Shown here in pieces: positions 61,348 to 64,000 of a DNA stretch of 64,000 bases. Source of the DNA: Torreya grandis (taxonomy: Eukaryota > Streptophyta > Pinopsida > Cupressales > Taxaceae); contig JARHVA010004903.1 of the NCBI GenBank assembly GCA_037957365.1, positions 953,001 through 1,017,000 on the forward strand, read 5' to 3'. Positions within the stretch are counted from its first letter, which is position 1. Each line of letters opens with the position of its first letter. Below the pieces are notes generated by a model. That model did no database searches. It saw only the letters and a program-made list of their open reading frames with translations, and was not told the origin of the DNA. Both the position numbers and the translations under genes were made by a program.

Positions 61348-62420
61348 CTATCCATTAAACCTAACAATATCAATGGAATTTCTCTCTCTAAAACCTATGA
61401 TAACATAAGACCCACTCCAAAGACTATCAAACTTGGAGTGTTTTCCTAGTTTTGCATGGTCCTCATCCCATTTGAGGACTATATCACCTTGTTGCAATGT
61501 CCTTAAGGAATCTCTCTTATCAAATAACCTCTTAACTTGGAATTTATAGGACCACATAATTTTCATATTAGTTTCCATTGTCTCCTCCAAGTGTCTTAGC
61601 TCATTCAAACTTATCAGCATATCATCATCCTCTAGGATCTCAAGTTGATGTACAAGATCTAATACATGAATTTCAAGAGATATAGGAAGTTTTCCTTCTT
61701 TCCCATAGACAAGAAGGTATGGTGAGTGTCTAGTATCTTTATTATGTTTCACTCTATCTTCCTATATGGTACTCCTTATTCTAATATGCCACTCCCTCTA
61801 ACCATCTTCTATAGCTCTCTTGATAATCCTTAACAAATTCTTATTTGTAGACTGTTCTAATATATTTCCATGTGGGTAATAGTTAGAGTATTCCTTGAGA
61901 TAAATTCCATGTGAAATATCACACTAACATACCTTTTTAATATTTAATTCAAATTCATTTTCATAAATTATTGTAGAAGTCACATTGAATCTGGTCACAA
62001 AGCTATCATAAAAGTCCAAAATAAAATCTTTATTTGCTTCCTTGAGGGCAGTTGCTTCAACCCACATTGTAAAATAGTTTATATCTTTAATCATCCATTT
62101 ATGTCCTTAAAGTTAAGGGGGTGTATCATCCCTATGAAATCTAATCCCCATTACATGAAATGTTTTTCTACTTATATAGGTTACAAGGGAAGTGTTATAG
62201 TTTTAGCTTACCAACAAACATTCCACATTTTAGGCATTTCCTTACCCAAGAATGTGCATCTATAAACTTCATGGGACAAAATTACCCATTTATAATGATC
62301 TTAAATTTTATGTTCTTGGAATAAAAATTCCCACCAGCTAGACCATCATGGAACTACTCAAGCATCTTGTCTATTTGGCATGATTTCACACACCTCAAAA
62401 GCATGCCTCCTATGTCTCTC
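61348..62420 (-). pseudogene. Integrase of gypsy element W (decayed)
   Basis: Reading leftwards from 62400: LRCVKSCQIDKMLE...FHDGLAGGNF and RKCLKCGMF (zinc-binding head, second His of the HxxxH pair mutated to Asn), WGLDFIGMIHPLN at about 62115-62150 (first catalytic Asp kept), YFTMWVEATALKEA, and IIYENEFEL where the second Asp is expected but Glu is read. YPHGNILEQSTNKNL follows, where the catalytic Glu appears to be Gln. The 134-codon open stretch 61348-61752 is the C-terminal part (HSPYLLVYGKEGKLPI, LQQGDIVLKWDED). Confidence 0.82.
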
Positions 62421-62499
62421 ATGAAAATTAATCCATATATTAGAACATAAGGTATAATTTAAAATATGAAGTGTCTTATATTGGATCTATATATCCCCA

Positions 62500-63149
62500 T
62501 ATGACATTGTCCTAATTCAATAAATTTGTTTATATCATGTGTCCAACTTGAAGGTGTGTTGTTTACAGCTGCATGTTTGCTATCAAGGACTACCACCACT
62601 TGATCTTTAACTTGTTTTACCTATGTTACAAGGTGTTCACATAATCCTCTTCCCATTAAATTTTTTTAAAATCTAAATTAAATTTCATACTCCATGCATT
62701 TTATCACCCATCCATCTCTTTTCTCATTGAGGTCTATATTGAGTATAAACTCTTTAATACTTGGGTGTACTACCATGAGTATTATCTTACTATTGGAGAC
62801 CATTTCCTAAATTTTTAAAAACATATCACTAATAAAATCACATATTTTTCTGAAAATATATACCTTTCCTCATACCCCTCTAATTATTCACTAAATAAAT
62901 CAATAGGTTATTCCAAACCTTGCTCATTTTGTTGCATCAACATGGCAGAGATTGCATCCAATGTAGAAAAGGCATACAAGTATATTTTTTTGTTAAAATT
63001 AGGATTAATAAGTGTAAGGTCATGATATATTGAGTCCTTTATGTCCCCAAAATTCCTCTTACCTTCTCTATTCCTTGTAAACTACTTGCATTTTCTTAAC
63101 ATGTGAGTAAGAGGCTTGACCAGCTTTGTAAAGCCTGGGATAAACCTTC
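62500..63149 (-). pseudogene. RT thumb and RNase H of gypsy element W (decayed)
   Basis: The minus strand reads NFIRRFIPGFTKLVKPLTHML, then a degraded DIKDSIYHDLTLINPNF, IYLYAFSTLDAISAMLMQQN and FSEKYVILLV, the usual run from RT thumb into RNase H. Later motifs are lost in stops down to about 62500. Confidence 0.75.
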
Positions 63150-63934
63150 TTATAAAATTAATCTTTCCCAAGAAAATTTGTAGACCCTTATTGTGATTAG
63201 AAATATTAAGTATAATATGGACTCAAGTATTTTATTATATATATAAATACCATCCTTGGACACTACATGTCCTAATAACCTACCCTCACAAACACCAAGT
63301 ATACATTTTTTAGGATTCAATGACATACCAAATTCTCTGCATCTTTCAAATACTAACCTCAAGTGAGAAATGTGATCAGTTGGTTCCTTTGAAAAAATAG
63401 TGATGTCATCTAGGTATATGAGCACCATGTCATGATCAAACATTTAAAGGCAATATTCATTTCCCTCTGAAATTGTTTTCTAACATTAGATAGTCCAAAT
63501 GACATTTTCATATATGCATAAGTGTCCCACTTTATGGTGAAGGAAATCTTATGCCTATCTTATTCCTTGACCATACTATTATTATAACTAGATTATCCAT
63601 CAAGAAATTATAATATTTTATAACCTACCACCTTTTGAATAATATGATCCATTGAGGGTAGTGGGTAATGGTCTTTTAGGGACACTATATTGAGGTCCCT
63701 AAAGTCAATACATAAACATATTTCCCCATTTTTCTTCCTCACTAGAACAAGGTTTTCCACACATGAGTAATGTTTAATGGGGAATATTATCTTTGATGTA
63801 ATTAACTTAAATATATCCCTTCTCATAAAATCCTCCACTTTTGGGTTGATAGGCCTTTGCTTTTGCCTGATTGGTTTTGCATTGCTCTCTATTTCAATGG
63901 TATGTTGTGTAATTTTGGGATCTAAACCATCCAA
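63150..63934 (-). pseudogene. Reverse transcriptase of gypsy element W (decayed)
   Basis: Two open stretches, 63608-63934 (108 codons: GLDPKITQHTIEI, RQKQRPINPK, VRKKNGEICLCIDFRDLN, DHYPLPSMDHIIQKVVG) and 63150-63443 (97 codons: catalytic YLDD at 63405-63416, then FSKEPTDHISHLRLVFERC, SLNPKKC, GRLLGHVVSKDGI). They are joined by a damaged middle with FLDG, FTIKWDTYAYMKMSFGLSN. A frameshift and stops lie between them. It copied the element's RNA into DNA before it decayed. Confidence 0.88.
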
Positions 63935-64000
63935 ATACTTATATTAACATGAAAATATATTAGATAACTCTTGTCATAAATCAAAAAATTTATCTTTCTC

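Larger units (their letters stand above)
61348..64000 (-). mobile_element. Ty3/gypsy retrotransposon W, pol part, truncated by the window edge
   Basis: RT, RNase H and integrase follow in Ty3/gypsy order on the minus strand. Gag and the 5' LTR would lie beyond position 64000. Its RT (RQKQRPINPK, YLDD, SLNPKK, LLGHVVS) is of a different type from the Tat-like RT at 8831-10040. Confidence 0.85.

Overview
This is non-genic, repeat-on-repeat plant DNA. I find no host gene, tRNA, rRNA or CRISPR array that I can support. Almost every recognisable stretch is part of an LTR retrotransposon, usually old, full of stop codons and AT-rich. The size and density of nested, slowly decaying LTR elements, LTRs of more than 3 kb and strong CpG loss suggest a seed plant with a very large genome. 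A gymnosperm is my best guess, but nothing here proves it.

Layout. (1) 1-505 and 27297-30198 look like pieces of one ancient, very long LTR (repeat X). Its other copy lies at about 38880-42170. (2) Inside that LTR sits a minus-strand Ty3/gypsy element of the Tat/Ogre type (506-27296). It has gag, a proline-rich segment with zinc-knuckle-like motifs, protease, RT, archaeal-type RNase H and integrase, plus an antisense 'plant mobile domain' (PMD) gene between integrase and the 3' LTR. (3) Inserted in that element, with a perfect 5-bp target duplication (ccttt), is a much younger relative (11963-20821). It keeps LTRs, leader, gag and the extreme C-terminus of integrase, but has lost protease, RT, RNase H, the integrase core and the PMD gene. 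It is a gag-only, non-autonomous (TR-GAG-like) element lying inside a member of its probable autonomous partner family. (4) 30199-37386 is a plus-strand element (Y) with decayed gag and protease but no visible RT. It is followed by a recent 252-bp tandem duplication with an (AC)30 tract. (5) 43359-46315 is a short LTR element (Z) with no coding capacity that I can see. (6) 47972-57738 is a Copia element with 3.6-kb LTRs around only 2.5 kb of internal DNA that encodes a decayed Gag and nothing else. (7) 61348-64000 is the 3' part of a minus-strand Ty3/gypsy pol (RT, RNase H, integrase) that runs off the right edge.

How the parts relate. The full Tat-like element and the gag-only element share leader, gag, proline-rich region, integrase tail, 3' non-coding boxes, primer site and LTR ends. 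The second is therefore best explained as a deletion derivative moved by the first family's enzymes. At least three elements here carry gag without RT. The features most worth follow-up are the gag-to-integrase-tail fusion frame, the antisense PMD gene, the ACGT-core arrays, the splice-donor mini-exon in the LTR, and the paired hairpin boxes in the 3' region.
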